Below, piece after piece: positions 24,605 through 38,100 of a DNA stretch of 64,000 nucleotides. A program made the position numbers and the translations under genes. The notes below the pieces were generated by a model, which was not told where the DNA came from, searched no databases, and was given only the letters and a program-made list of their open reading frames with translations. The first letter of the stretch is position 1. Each line of letters begins with the position of its first letter. The stretch is from Phoronis australis. Its lineage: Eukaryota > Phoronida > Phoronidae. The stretch lies in contig NMRA01000123.1 in the NCBI GenBank assembly GCA_002633005.1, positions 794,550-858,549 of the forward strand, in the 5' to 3' direction.

Positions 24605-27600
24605 CCTTTAAAATACCTGGTGATCAGGTTGAATTCTGTTTCAGTGGCAGAGAACCTGTGTCAACATTGCAATTTAGCCTGTTTATGGCATTCCAGGCCT
24701 TAAAATGTGGGACCCCTGTAGGTACCTGGTAGTTGTTACCCAAACGAGTGTGGTCTCCATTGTTTACTGGTTAGTTTGGGTTTTGGAAGAATTGACGGTT
24801 GATTGTCGGTTGGAAGCAGTCTCAGTAAGTTGGCTTGTGACATGGGGTCTTTTTGTGCTCCGAGTGAGGCGTCCAGGCTTTATAAGGAACTGTCAGCTCC
24901 TCTCAAGCCAAGAAATCACTCCCCATCCAAGTATGATAAGGAACAAGTTGATACCAATTTGAATACTGTAGGTGACATAAATCAAAATTTTTTTATGATT
25001 AGGCAGGCTCATAGCAGAGGTACTCTGTGAGACAAACTATACAGACAAAATTACCTGTAATTACCTGATGGCTTGGCAGAAGCCGGATTCACCATCGGAG
25101 CAGTCTCCCCTGATGACTGAGAATGAAGGGGAATTAACAGGAATGTTAGTAATGTGGCTAGCCATTTTGTAATTAGAATTTTGACGCGTTATTACCAGTC
25201 GTTATCTGTAATGAGAATTAGCCCTCATGAGGGGAAAGCATTATTTTTTCTGATTACTTTAGTCCGTCTTGCGTTTTAAAAAGCTCAGTCTGCTTTGGAT
25301 GATGGGTATCCCACAGTCCATTGCAATGCCATATTTCTCTTTATGTGCAAATAGGTCAATTCAAAGTGAACCTGACTCCAAATTTGCCTTGGGTGGATCT
25401 AAGACCCCAGGCTAAATGTCTGCAGTGCCACCTTCAGGGATTTTTGCATTGTGTTGGAGATTGATTCACTCTGGCCATGAGCTAACCCAAGCACTAAAAT
25501 AACATTCCAGTTAGCAGTGTTTAAAGTACTTTTTGGTTAAACATGATTACTTTTGTTATTGTATTTCATTGTATTTGGTGACATTTTTGTCATGTTTTTA
25601 CTGTTATGTAGTAGATGAGATTTCTGTTTTTGTTATTCAGTTTGAGATGTTTTGATGGATGTACAGGGTATTCAGCGTAATGAAAAATGAATGTTACACG
25701 AAACTTGGTTTTAAAATATACATTTATGGAAAGAGCAATAGTTGTTTCAATTAAGAGTTGCATTTTTGTTTAAACATATATACATGTACTTTTGAGGAAA
25801 TAGATATTATCACAAAAGCCAATTATTTGAAATGCATGGTTCAAATTTCCTCAGAATATTACCAGGACTAGTATGTATTTGTAAGGGACATGTGGATACC
25901 AACATTTTGGAAACGTTCCTTATTAAGGGACCCCTGAGTGTAAAAGTGTATTTTTTCAAAGAAAATCGGACCTTCATTGGGTAGTAGTTCCATGGCATTC
26001 TTGAAAATTGCGAAGAGAAGTTCTTGTCGGAAGGTGTCTCTGACGCAGTTTCCTACCTCACATTGGGACGATTTCATGAAACACAACAAGCTGGTTCAGT
26101 TAAGTTATAGAGACATTTTCCCTAACGTGTCTAATGACAAATTGTATTGATAACACTGCATGTACAATGAGAGAGATTCTAGGTAATGATGTTTAGATGA
26201 TTCATTGTTACCCCATACTGAGATCAGAGCTTGCGGAGAAGGTCATGAGGGACACAATCGAAAGCGGTGCTTGTATCTAAAAAGATGGACCTGACACTCT
26301 CGCCTCTCGAAATGTAAACGAATCCTATGTACTAATTCAACAAGTTGTATCACGGTGCTGTATGCTACATTAACTTGTGGTTTATGGTGACTTAGATAAC
26401 ACCGTCAAATGCGTTTCTGATTTGCTGAGGAAATCTGCCGCAAAAAAAAACATTAAACCCTTTACGTCTACTAGTATGCAAAATAAATTAGATCGGAACT
26501 TGGCGAAAAGGCAGCCCCCTGGTGGGGCGATAAACTGGAATCGAATGTGGCCATCAAAACTTTTACGTAAAAATCTTCTCTCTTTTATCGTAATGCACAT
26601 AAAGTGAAAATAGTGCTTTCTGCGCTGTGTTTAAACAGAAAGAAAAAGTTCATGAACCCCGTTTTATTGAAATCCTTAAAAATTCAAAGAATTATCCTAA
26701 GGAATTTTGGAAACAAATTAAGTCTGATATACAGACATCCTGTGTCTTATCTTCTACAATTAATGTCCAGAAATGCCATGATATATGATTATTTCAAAGG
26801 TTTTTATATTGAATCAAGATGTTTCCTTTGACGAGTCTTTGAGGGAATTGGCGACGCACGAAATGATTGAACATGATAATTTTTGCTAGTAGTGTGCTAA
26901 TAATTGCTCATTTGATCTTATATTGCTTTTGCCGTCTGAAATATGCCAGGCTATTGAACAATTTCTTTATGGCAAGGCCGGGGGTTACTTTCTGATCGGG
27001 GGTGATTTTTAAAATGCTTAGGTGCACTAATCCAACAATAACGCCAACCGTAATTATTATATGCTATTTTGATTGTAGGTGTTATACCCACACTTGCTTT
27101 GAACCTCTGACATGGTTCCCCCACTTTTGCTAGTTTTTTATTCAAAAAATTAAAAGCTCACTGCCATTAATGGTTGAGTAAACCGAGTGGTAGGTTTTAT
27201 TACGCTTTTAAGGTATGGACTTAATGCAGGCTCACTAGCTTCTGATTTACATGTTTATATGCGTACGCCGAAAATCGAATGAAGGTTGGTTAATTCCTTG
27301 ATGATTTTTGGCATTCATAAGCTTATCTTGTACGAAATTGATTTTTGATGCATGTTTAAATTCGGCAAAATACATTTCATTCAACACCAAAAGTTCTCTT
27401 ACGCCTTTCCAATATTTGAAGTAATCGTATACGTGAGAAGCCGTTTTGTGGTCAATGCTCTTTTCAAGGATCATCGAATTACTTGAATTTAATCTATCTA
27501 ACCAATCTATTCTAAACATCGTTTTCATTCTCCCGACTCAATGTCTGTAATTGCATAAACTGCATGTCCGAGAAGGAGAACATTTTCATTGACGCAGCTG

Positions 27601-28078
27601 ATGAAGTGGACACATCCCCAGTGGCGGATTTAAAGGGGGGCCAAGAGGGCCATGACTCCCCACCCCCTAAAATTTCCCAGATTATGGGTAAGTTTCTCTG
27701 TAGCGTGCATTTGCATAAAATTCCGTCCTGGTCCACTGGCACGCATACTGCCTCTTTAACTAATCATTAGACACAAGTTTTGCTTTAAAACGATGTAATG
27801 GCAAAGAACAGTCGAGTCTGACAAAATTTGGTGTCAGGACGTAATGAAATCTTTAAGATGAACACGTTATATTTCGTGATTGATACATTGTAACTTGTGA
27901 AAATGCTAAAAATAACTGTTACAGTAGTACTCAAGGCCGGATGCCTTTTACCAAGATTGCAAAAATTGTCTCAAGTGCATTTCACTTGAGACGCTTCGTT
28001 GTACATTCCACCAGATAGCCCCATAAGCTTATTTAATAAATACATACTTGAACACAAGCTCTCTATATGCAATAGTCA
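24605..28078. other. Convergent intergenic region between GST and caveolin
   Basis: About 3.5 kb between two genes that point at each other. It contains a rearranged LINE insertion (25800-26830) and an AGTGGCGGAT transposon end near 27619 followed by a G- and C-rich tract (27634-27665). No gene was recognised. Confidence 0.6.
25800..26830. mobile_element. LINE insertion with inverted 5' segment, degraded
   Basis: The left part reads on the minus strand: from about 26376 downward come STVIQLVELVHRIRLHFERR, then after a one-base frameshift FLDTSTAFDCVPHDLLRKL (26226-26282), the first catalytic aspartate region of a LINE reverse transcriptase, then QYGV, and around 25920-26030 LLFAIFKNAMELLPNEGPIF in the position of the GVPQG-to-FADD segment. 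The right part (26377-26830) reads on the plus strand and gives PRFIEILKNSKNYPKEFWKQ, the linker that precedes the reverse transcriptase in such elements. Stops and frameshifts show it is dead. See the finding on twin priming. Confidence 0.7.
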
Positions 28079-28084
28079 TTTATT
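28079..28084 (-). terminator. Probable caveolin polyadenylation signal
   Basis: TTTATT on the plus strand, AATAAA on the coding (minus) strand, about 1.0 kb past the caveolin stop codon. A nearer AATAAA at about 28368-28373 would give a 0.73-kb 3' UTR; both are plausible. Confidence 0.4.
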
Positions 28085-29106
28085 ATTCATTTAACAGACT
28101 GACACATACATGTATTATCGATAAGGCCGCAGCATTCATGTGCAGGGCATTATTCGTATCAACATTAATCGTGTCCTATCATGAAATTTACAATTTCCTA
28201 CATCGAGCTGATCATCAGTCGTCTTGAATCCATCATATCGTCAAAACTTTCCCGATGTGCGTGCACATCGAGACTGCAAGTCGTCCATTACATCATGCCC
28301 TTTAACGGCGATCACCCGAGATGGTGCATTGAAACGGCACTTACGGCGACGACAAAATCAATAACTCCTTTTTATTTTGGCACACAGCGGTTCACTGAAT
28401 TTGGCAAGATTGGAAGCCTTCACATAATGTAAAAAAACTACAATTCCTAATCTATACTAAAACTTCCAGAGGCAAACACAGAGTAGAAAAATAAGAAATT
28501 TTAAATAAAACACAATACAATACACATCTCGCTAAAACAGTGGTCGTAGAGCGCACACCATTGTCTAGAGAAAGCTGTGATAACCTGAAGAAGCGTGAAT
28601 AGAACAATTTAATGCGAAACGCTCTGCATAGGAAACAAATTCATTGGGCCATGTTACGCGAAAAGGAGGTGTATTATCACCCTCCTCTGACACAGCGCCA
28701 CCTAACAGTAGTATTACTCAGCCGTTCTATAAATTGCCTCTAATCGTCCCTTGCCCGCTCAAAATGTTATATTAAATAATAATAATACTAATGATAATAA
28801 TAATATTAATAATAGTTACAATGCTCCTAAAACAGCGACGACAACAGAGGTTTGTATCACCCACAGCCGAGTTCCAGAAACCAAAACAGATCATGGACCA
28901 ATTGAGGAAATAGCATCATAAATTAATTCGCTATATTTAACTAGAGCCAACGAGAACGAAATAGTCTACTGTAACTTATAAAATGACTCAGTTTGCCACC
29001 ACAGTTAACATCCAACGGAATCTTTTTACAATCGTCTACAACAGTCTTCAGCCCAGACAAGAGGCACTTGCTGCAGAAAAGAGTGAGAAAATCTCAAACC
29101 AAATAC
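28085..29106 (-). other. Probable caveolin 3' UTR
   Basis: About 1 kb downstream of the caveolin stop, AT-rich, with an AAT-rich microsatellite near 28775-28815. No other gene seen. Confidence 0.45.
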
Positions 29107-32100
29107 TCAGTTGTTTTTGAGCGTGACCCGGATACTGGAGAAGATTTTTCCCATGGCCTCGTAGCATGGCGCCACGAAACTCTCCAGCATGGCAGAAAAG
29201 ATGCGTCGAGTGCAAAGGAGCTTGATACCCATTCCCTTGAGACACGGCATCCATAGCCAGATGTTACAGAATGAGAGGCAAGCGAACCAGATGCCGAACA
29301 CGACGGACAGGGGGATGGCGCACAGAAGAGACGTTATGCGATAGCACCACAGCTTGGTTCCTGTGAAGACCTGTAAAAGAACAGAATTACTATGACCATG
29401 CGGGTACGTGAACTTTCGGACAAAGGCAAGTATTCGCGAACGCGCGTCTTGTCTTTGATGCCTTTTGCACACTGAAATTTTGACCTCGACATTGACAATG
29501 GCATCACTTTTGTGCAACCGTCTTACGTCCCAGCTTAAAAAAGAGCATTGATGGTGGAGTCGTCAACGGTGGCAGTTACGGTCAGATGGTATTGACGGTG
29601 ACAATCATCACGAAAATGATGGTCGTAGTGGCAGTTAGAATTGGAACGATAGTGGTAGTGATAGTGACGCGACTTGTCAGGTGATGATGGTGATGGGTAA
29701 CTACGCTGATCGATGGTGACAAACTAGTTATGACGACGCGATGGCGCTGGTGGCCGTCATGGTGTGAACATTATGCGTCCTAAGACAGTAAGCTTATTGT
29801 AAATTTACAACTCACTAAAAGGAGTAGTTGAGGGCTATTGATATTTTAAGAGTAAATTGTCAATGCTGAAAAATGGCGATGCGCGCGCGTGCGCGCGTGT
29901 GTGTGTGTGTCCGTGAGCGAGTGCGTGTTTGTGCACGCGCGTCCTCATGAATAAAATATGGGATATGGGTGCAAAAACATTACACTGCACTTGTGAATGT
30001 GATGGAGGTAAAAGAGACATATACGTACCGTATAACTTAGTCCCCACACTCTGTCAAAGCTGAAGATAGTGCTATCAGGTTCGGCAAAGACGTCATGGAA
30101 AGTAACCTACAACAACAAAAAACAAGAACACTTTAAGTTAACAACCACAGAGTCCAAACGAACGATTCACAGCAAGCAGTGCAATATCATATGGTTGTAC
30201 ACACATGTTCATACTGAGCTGCTTGCGAGTTATGGTATCCACACGCTGCCAATAGGCGGCAGTGGCAACGGTATCGCTTTTATTCTCAGTTGCTTGTACA
30301 TGTCAGGGGCGGATCCAAGATTTTGAGTTAGGGGGGCCAGGCTAGAATATTAGCCAGGATTTTGCCCGTCAGACATTTGCACCCCCGAACTGCCTAATGG
30401 AATCTGGGACAATTTTAGGGGGGGGCATGGCCCCCTTGGCCTCCCTATAAATCCGCCACTGCATGTACATGCAAATGTTAGTATCGTGAACAGTGCTGCA
30501 TATATGCATAGACAAGATTTGTACTCAAAACACAAACGTTGCTCGATTTTCATGTTAGTCGACCATTCATGCATTCAAAATTCACAATATTGCTTTCCCA
30601 CATCGCTCAGAAAGCATCATGTATCGAGTCAGGTCAAGGTTAATTTGCCATGAAATGCTGCATGTATTGGGGAAAATTCAATAAAGACTCTAAGTGGGCT
30701 AGTAGTTCTTGCAACAGCATCTTCTCAATGGTGTCCCCACAGGACGCTAAGTTAGACATAAGGCAATCTGGCATCATGTCAACGGCATTGGTATACTGGA
30801 CTGTCCCAAGGGACAAATTAATTGAGCGCAGTGGATATACTGCAACGTGATAATTACAACCACATGCCTATACTAATCTAATGTCGCCAACTGACATGGG
30901 GCGGTGGCAGACGTAAAATATCCAAAGCCCATGTAAAATGGTGAAAATGCATTACTTTGAGTGAGGAACAGGCCTGTTGAATTATTTGAGTTTTCGTATT
31001 TCGCCAGTGCATTTGCTTCCCTGATAAAGTACAGTTATGCTTTGAAACAGTTTGTTTAATTCCCCGGCTCTGCAAATTCACTTTTTTTTACAGTACGCCA
31101 TTTTATTCGCCAAGCAATAACAAACTAACAGCCACTTCTTCCAAGGGAAAAACCCATCTCATTTCGGTAAGGACCAACAATAGTGTTTTAATGACGGAAC
31201 ACGGGCTTTTATAACGCTGTGTTACGTGCTCGCATTATTGGGATTTGCACGCGGAAAATGGCGGGTTTCGACCATTCATATAGTAACTTCTATAAAAAGT
31301 GATATTTTTCTGTTCTTCAACTATTGCAGAAACACCGTTTGGGTCACAAGAAGGCCTGTATGGCGTTTCGGAGACAAAATAATGTCTTTTATTATAAGCG
31401 TTGTAGTTACATTTCACGATACTCGTTCTGTTTTCTTTGGAATTATCTAAAAGAGAGAATCGACAGCGCAGCAGCAATCCGTAAACAATAGTGGCTCCGG
31501 AGGCAAACAGTGGGCGTCGTGAAATGATGCTACTGACTGAATGTGTCTGACAGTGTTATCATGAGCTTCAGAATCAGAGCGCGTAGCAGCTGTAATTCTG
31601 AGACGAAGGGCATGGATTGAAAACGTCGTTAATTATTGAATTTTCTTGAGAAATAGTAACAAAGTAGGAGACTGCATCCAGTTTTCTTTCCAGGATTGAA
31701 ATAGAGCGCGACCGGAGTGAACGATCGGGAAAGAAGTTAAGTCAGCTAAGTACGTTCTGAAAGGGAGACCAACGTGTACTATTCTTGGTAAAGTTATTTT
31801 GTCAGTAATAAGATCATACTTAGCGTTAATTTTGATAACAATGTACTATTCCGTGGGTTGAAATGCTCTTCTTCAATGCGTGTTGTTGCTTAATTAACGC
31901 GCAGTAATGCATAATCAACGTCGCGCTGAATATTGGTTATTCGTCAAGTCCAATCAAAGACAAGTTTATAGTCGGTACGTACAACCGCGAGGAGGCAGCA
32001 CAGACGAAGCATGTCCGTGATGAAGCACAATCTCGTTAGAAACTCTTTGCATGTATGCAGAAAGTCTTCCGCTATTTTGAGATTAAAGAACAGGAATGTG

Positions 32101-35100
32101 ATTGGGTGATAAAAAATACGTGTTTAATAAGCAATAAATAAGAACTGAAAGGTACTCGTTTAAGAACCATCTCAGCGCGGCGTTGAATAACTAATACTAC
32201 GCGTTAATCAAGCAAACGGTGCGCGTTGAATAAGCACACTTTAACGCGCAGAAAGGCACTCGTTTATGAACCCTTTGGCGCTGCAACTGTGTATACGACG
32301 TCTCTCACTATTAAAGGGGTCAATGTCGATGTCTCGTGAAGTTTAATGTGATATCGTTTCTCTTGTAAGGAACATGCAGTATGGAATGCAGCTCAGGTAC
32401 CCACGTGGGACACTTGCCCCACAAACGCTCCAGTGTAGATGAACTGCTTTCTGTTCGCAATCTTTCCATATGTTAATACGACTTTATTAGAGCTTTCATA
32501 AGCCTCTGTTTCAGAGGATGTTCGAGCAACATGGCCGACGTATTCAGACTGAGATAAAACATGTCCCATTCGCCAGTCTGCTGCCACTGAGTTGAAAATT
32601 GCAGGAAATACAATACGTACAGTACATGCAACCCGCAAACTGAAATCGAAAACCTCTTACACGAGAAACCTCAATCCGTTGTATAAAGCAGACTGATATT
32701 TAATAGCTTAGAAAAAGTGACCCGGATTTATCGATTTTTGTTAACCGGAACCTGATATTTCCAAAGTCGACAGGATCAGTGTTTACCATATAGATTGTCT
32801 AGTGGCCGGTGATGAGCCGTAGATTTAACGAGAGTATAATCGCCATGCTACACGATTTGGATGTGGATGGCAAACATCTAATAAGAAATGATCGACTGTG
32901 TAATAGATAATGGCGGTAAAAGGTGCCGCGAAATGTGTATGTGTTGCACTATTGATTTCTGTATGCCAATTGCAGATGCTACACCGAAAGTCGTTGTTAA
33001 CCGCGTAAAAGTTGGATTAAAGTCTCAACCCATGCAATGCATATGATTTATTTCCAGGAAGGATGATGAATTATAGAGACACATAATATTGTTCATATCT
33101 AGTACTTATTTAGTTTTCACACAACCATTTTCAGGCTGAACGTTAGAATTCGTCTTGAAATATATTGACGAAACGAGTGTGGGACAGGCGGAAACGGAAG
33201 TTCCTAACAGCTTAGAATGCAACACCGTTCACGAGGTTCTTTCTCCAATTGTACATTCATTACACATGTTCACAGTGCCATCTCTAGAGGAGTTGCACTG
33301 TCCCGGGGGGCAGATACATCCCATGTAAATGATATGGGAGACGTGCACTCACATGGCTGAAGTTTTCCAGCCCAATTTCTCATTCTCAACGAAGCTATGA
33401 CTTTTCCTAGGATTTTTATATTACCCGTACGTGATATTTACAACAGTGTTGTAAAAGATGTGCGCATTTTTGATAACACCATGACATTTACCTTTCGCTA
33501 ACTTCCAGATTTATGGGACTAAATAGATACTTTCCGAAACATTTATACGAATTTCTGGAATTCACCTCACAAAAGGAAAGCGGTTTTAGAACAAATTTTA
33601 AGAAATTTTAACTTATCCATGGAGTGGGGCCAGATAGGTCCCTTTTATCGATTCCACTTTCTAATAGTTACGTATCTTAATTTTCCAGCAGCACTGATAA
33701 ACATACTGTCGAGTGTCCTACCCCCGGGCACTAAGCAAGTATGATGCATTCACACACGCAGATCGAATTCCGTGTGCGTGCATCAGGGTGAAAGCCTAAG
33801 TAGAACGATAGTCGAAAAATGGTCCAGAGATTTGGCGCAAAAAATATTTTGAATCGTTCTATTATGATTGATGGCTTGCTAATCGAATGAGTCACAGAAC
33901 ACTATCTTGTGTGGCTGCATCGATTTAATCTGTTGTTACAGCAGTCGCAAGTCACAACAGACATTTATCAACTTTCGAGCAGTTGGAAAGTCCAAATGTT
34001 TCCGTCCAGCAATGAGCACTTTACGATTACTTGGAAGGTAATTGAGGAATGCCTTTTTGACTTATGGCTGCTGTAGCAACAACAGACTACTTCGATGCCG
34101 TCACATAAGATCGTGTTATGTGTCTCACTCGAGATAATCCAACCTGAAGGACGGCATGTTTCATCTTTCTCAGAGTACAAGGAAAAACCACACCCATCAT
34201 CCTATCCAAGAGTAGCGTTGGGCACGAGTGTGCCTACCACACTTAGTGGGTTCCTACTCGTTATTTGTCACGTGTTATTGATCGTGCTGCACGAGATTTA
34301 CCGTGGTATGACAACCCCCGTTAGCGTTGACGGTGATGGATTGCAACTATGCATGCAAATGCTACCCAACCTTATGGATTCCCCATTTTTGTTCGGAGTG
34401 TTTGTTGTGCTAACCTAATTCCTGCCATTAATGTCCCGCTGTCTCTGCTATCTAGGTTTAGATTCAACGTCTTGATAGGTGCCTTCAAACCACAAACGCA
34501 AAAATTAAAAAGTGACCGAAAACCAAAAAAATTGCAAGAAAGCAATCAGAAGTATTTTTGTTTCCAAAAATGCGACATTGGTTAAATAGATGCCATTGTT
34601 TTCAGGGTTGACTACCAATGAATTGGTTCATAAACAGGACACTTCTAGCTTAGCGTTTCAAAGCAAAGGTCAAACATATTTTTATAGTCTTTTTAATGAC
34701 GTTTACTGTCTCCGCAGGTCTGCGATACGTTCCGCAGACACAAAAATCTCGCGAGTGAAGGTAGTGTGATCTCGTGCTTCGCTGATTTTGGCTGATGGCG
34801 AATATCTTACAGTAATAAGTGGGATGAACTATGAACTAATTTAAGCACGCGCGACTTGGTCAACCTCTTCCAAAGTCTTTTAAACTGGGAGACCTGAGGC
34901 TCGTTCTAACAAAACTGACTTAGCTAAGACAATTCTTAAATTTTACTAAATTTTAAAATTAAAGTTAAATTTGTCTCAAATTATTTCAAGAAAGAGATCT
35001 TAAGCTTGATTTAAGTGTTTGGCGTAAGTTTTGTCTTAAGTTTGGCGAACTTACAGGACTTGGAAGTTTCAAAGTTTGGAAGTTAAGACAAATCTTAGAC

Positions 35101-38100
35101 TTAAGTCAAAAATGAACTTATGTCATTTTCTTGGAACGGGCCCCTGGTCTTCTTTCCGCTGACGCAAGATACTCGCCAAAGCTAGTGTAACCACGTGCTG
35201 TCATTTTTTATATGTTTAACTGTGGCACGGCAAAAATTGCCATGGTCCAGGATGCGCAAAATAATCTTTGCCAAATAGCACTCATCTCAGAAATGCTACG
35301 CTAATCGAGCCGAAGTCAAGTCACTTCCGCACGGAGTCCATTCTGCTCTTCGTGAAGTGTTCATCCATTCATTCAGAGAAAGAACTGCTCAGAAGCTCAA
35401 GCGTTCTTTAAGAATCTTTAATTGCCCATGATTCTTATCATGGTTTCCATGCCTGGATAAAACTTTCAGTGTTCCCACAAAATAATGTTTTATTTATTTA
35501 TTTATTTATCTATTTGTTTATTTATTTATAGTATGCCTTTTTTGCCAGACGTGATAAAAATAACCAATTCTTTGTTTCTGTATAAGGGTCAAAAGGCCGA
35601 ATTTATGAAATGAATACCAACCAGCGTGCGCCACGCAGTGATCCTCGGGTCAAGAAACTCGATACTCTGATGTATGGAAGGCAAATTGTTATTTCATCAT
35701 AGTTCGGTGAAGTGGTTTTAATTGATTGAAAAGCAAACCATGCCCACTAGATGAAAGCCAAATAATATCACCCTTGAACACATTAGGGCGTCGTGGGAGT
35801 GATCAGAGCTGACGTGCACTGTAAGGGCGCAATCGAAATCCACGAGAAAGAAAATATGGAATTCATAATCAGGGAGTGGAAACGATTCTATGACCGCAGC
35901 TATCAATTCCAGCTGCGATCCCTTGAGCCCTAAGCCCGCAGCATAAATTCCAGACACGAATTCCGAAACTTCACACGCTTTCCGAAAATGTTGCATACCA
36001 CTGACCACAATCCAAAACTGATTTCTTACACGGTCTAAGAAGTTCATGTCTGGAGTTTGGTTCCCAGGTATGGCAAACTTTCTGCGCGTGTAAGTTAGGG
36101 CCGTCGGTCGCGGGTGTCGTATCTGCTGTCCCGGGGGATCGCAGATGGAATTCGCTGGCGCGACCATGGAATCGTTTCCAACCCCTGATAATGTTTGGAG
36201 AGGGAAGCCCGTGTACTAATCAATCAGAATGGGATAGGTGATAGGTAGGTACTTGAAAGAATTTACATTTGAAGAACAAAATAAATTAAAAGCATCAACG
36301 TAAACTGATGAATTTATTTAGTGGGAAACTGATTATCGTCTTTCCTGTATACAGACAAGTGGCTTCCCTTCTCTTTCTCTCCGCAAACTCAACCGCAAAA
36401 CCATGAGTACCATGTTCAACAATTACAAGCTGGATTAGCTATGATTTGTTGTTTCAACTGGGTTTATCAGTTGTTGATTGCACCAGTTGTGATACCATAT
36501 CTTTTTACAACAACTGAGCCTCGTTGCCCATCGCATTCCGAACACAAACCCGTCAAATAACAAGACTCCCATGGAGAAGTCTTAAAAATGCAAGCAAAAA
36601 ATTCCCCAGTTCCCTAACGACCATGTCATCCGTAGCAACAAGTCCGAAACTTTGCTGGCGGCTTCTGTAAACATGGCCTGGTTATCGACTGGTTTATTTT
36701 CCTTCGTCAACGCATTTGTTTATTACAAATATAAGTAGGACACTTAAGATTCGTCCAACTGCCAAGCAGATGTTCCTGAACCTGACCCAAGATGACCCAA
36801 AAGGAATTTTCGGAATTTTGAACCACTGTTCAAATTAGTAAGCAGGGCAGAGAAATCGGGCTGTGCCAGTGCCCAGGCCATTGACAGTTCGTCGCAAGTG
36901 TTTACCCAAGTCATTCGCCAAATTTCTGTCCTTGACATTTAGAAATTACAGTAACCGCGGCTACTGCACACAACCACAGAAACCCATAGAGAACGAACAA
37001 GGCTTCATTCGTAATGAGTCACGATTCGATAAGGTGTCGACGTGGTGCTATCAAGACAATGAAGAAAGTTTTAGTGTCGATCATCAACAGTGGGAAGCTA
37101 ACCAGTTTTTATCGACAACGGAGTGATTGGGCAAGATCAAGATGCAGGCTTTGCATACAGTCGTGTTTATGTGACGACGTAGTGGTTAAAATGCAAGAAA
37201 ATGTAGATTCGCTGTTTAGCTCGAAAGTGTCGAGAATCAGAAGTGTGTGGAAAATATCTAAAACCATGCCCTTTTTGAAGCTGCAGGAAATGGTGGCAGT
37301 GTCTGAATTCATTATGGGGGAAATGCCGTTTTGATCGATATTATTCATCCACTTAAAGCAATTTGCCCAAACGGCTTCCGTTATTGTATTAAAATCCACT
37401 TGAGCTATGTGATGTGAACCAAACTTGTTTTTCTATGTTCTGACTGCATAATTGTAATAATAGTTATATAAGATATTCCTGGTGAGGTAACCCTGGATTT
37501 CAAGCGTCTAAAATGTGTGTCCCTTCATAGCGAAGATGCGGCAGTGTCTCCTCGTTATAGTGTAGTGGAAATGAATTACGCGGTATTTTGTGGGTAGGGG
37601 ACAACTACTGTGGAATCACCTAGTTGTTCACTCCCAGCATCGCAGTTTGGTGGCTAGAGAGGACAGTTATAACCTATCTCGTATCTCGAGAACCTGGCAT
37701 ACGTGTTGTTATTTTCTGTTTTAGCGTCTCGTGTCAGAAGAGGCCGATCACTGTTACATCGCGCGGACCAGTCTATCGAATCGACCACTAATCTGTTCTT
37801 GAACGTCCAGGAACAAGGTGAGTTTCTACGACAAATCATCGTTTATTTATAACACCTCTGTCGAACAGTATTTGATTGTATGAGTTTTTAATTAAAAAAT
37901 CTAGCGTCAAATACTTTATGCTGTGTCTCGAGTGCAACAGAAGTCTCTTGAGATCTCGCCTAATCATGGTATTTTCCGGGGTTTTTTGGTCAGTGTCAAA
38001 CGTCGTGTGCATAAGATTACTCGGTTCAATTGTCGATTTTAACTAGATAGAAATGCATCTTTAAGCGGTCTTCTGAGCCAAAAATGCACTGGACTGGAAA

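Noticed and set aside
35718-36167. 149-codon minus-strand open frame in caveolin intron 1
   Set aside because: Overlaps a dispersed repeat shared with 1972-2230 and resembles no protein family.
37014-37399. Overlapping 106- and 96-codon frames on opposite strands
   Set aside because: Mutually exclusive frames without known motifs; typical of chance openness in low-stop sequence.
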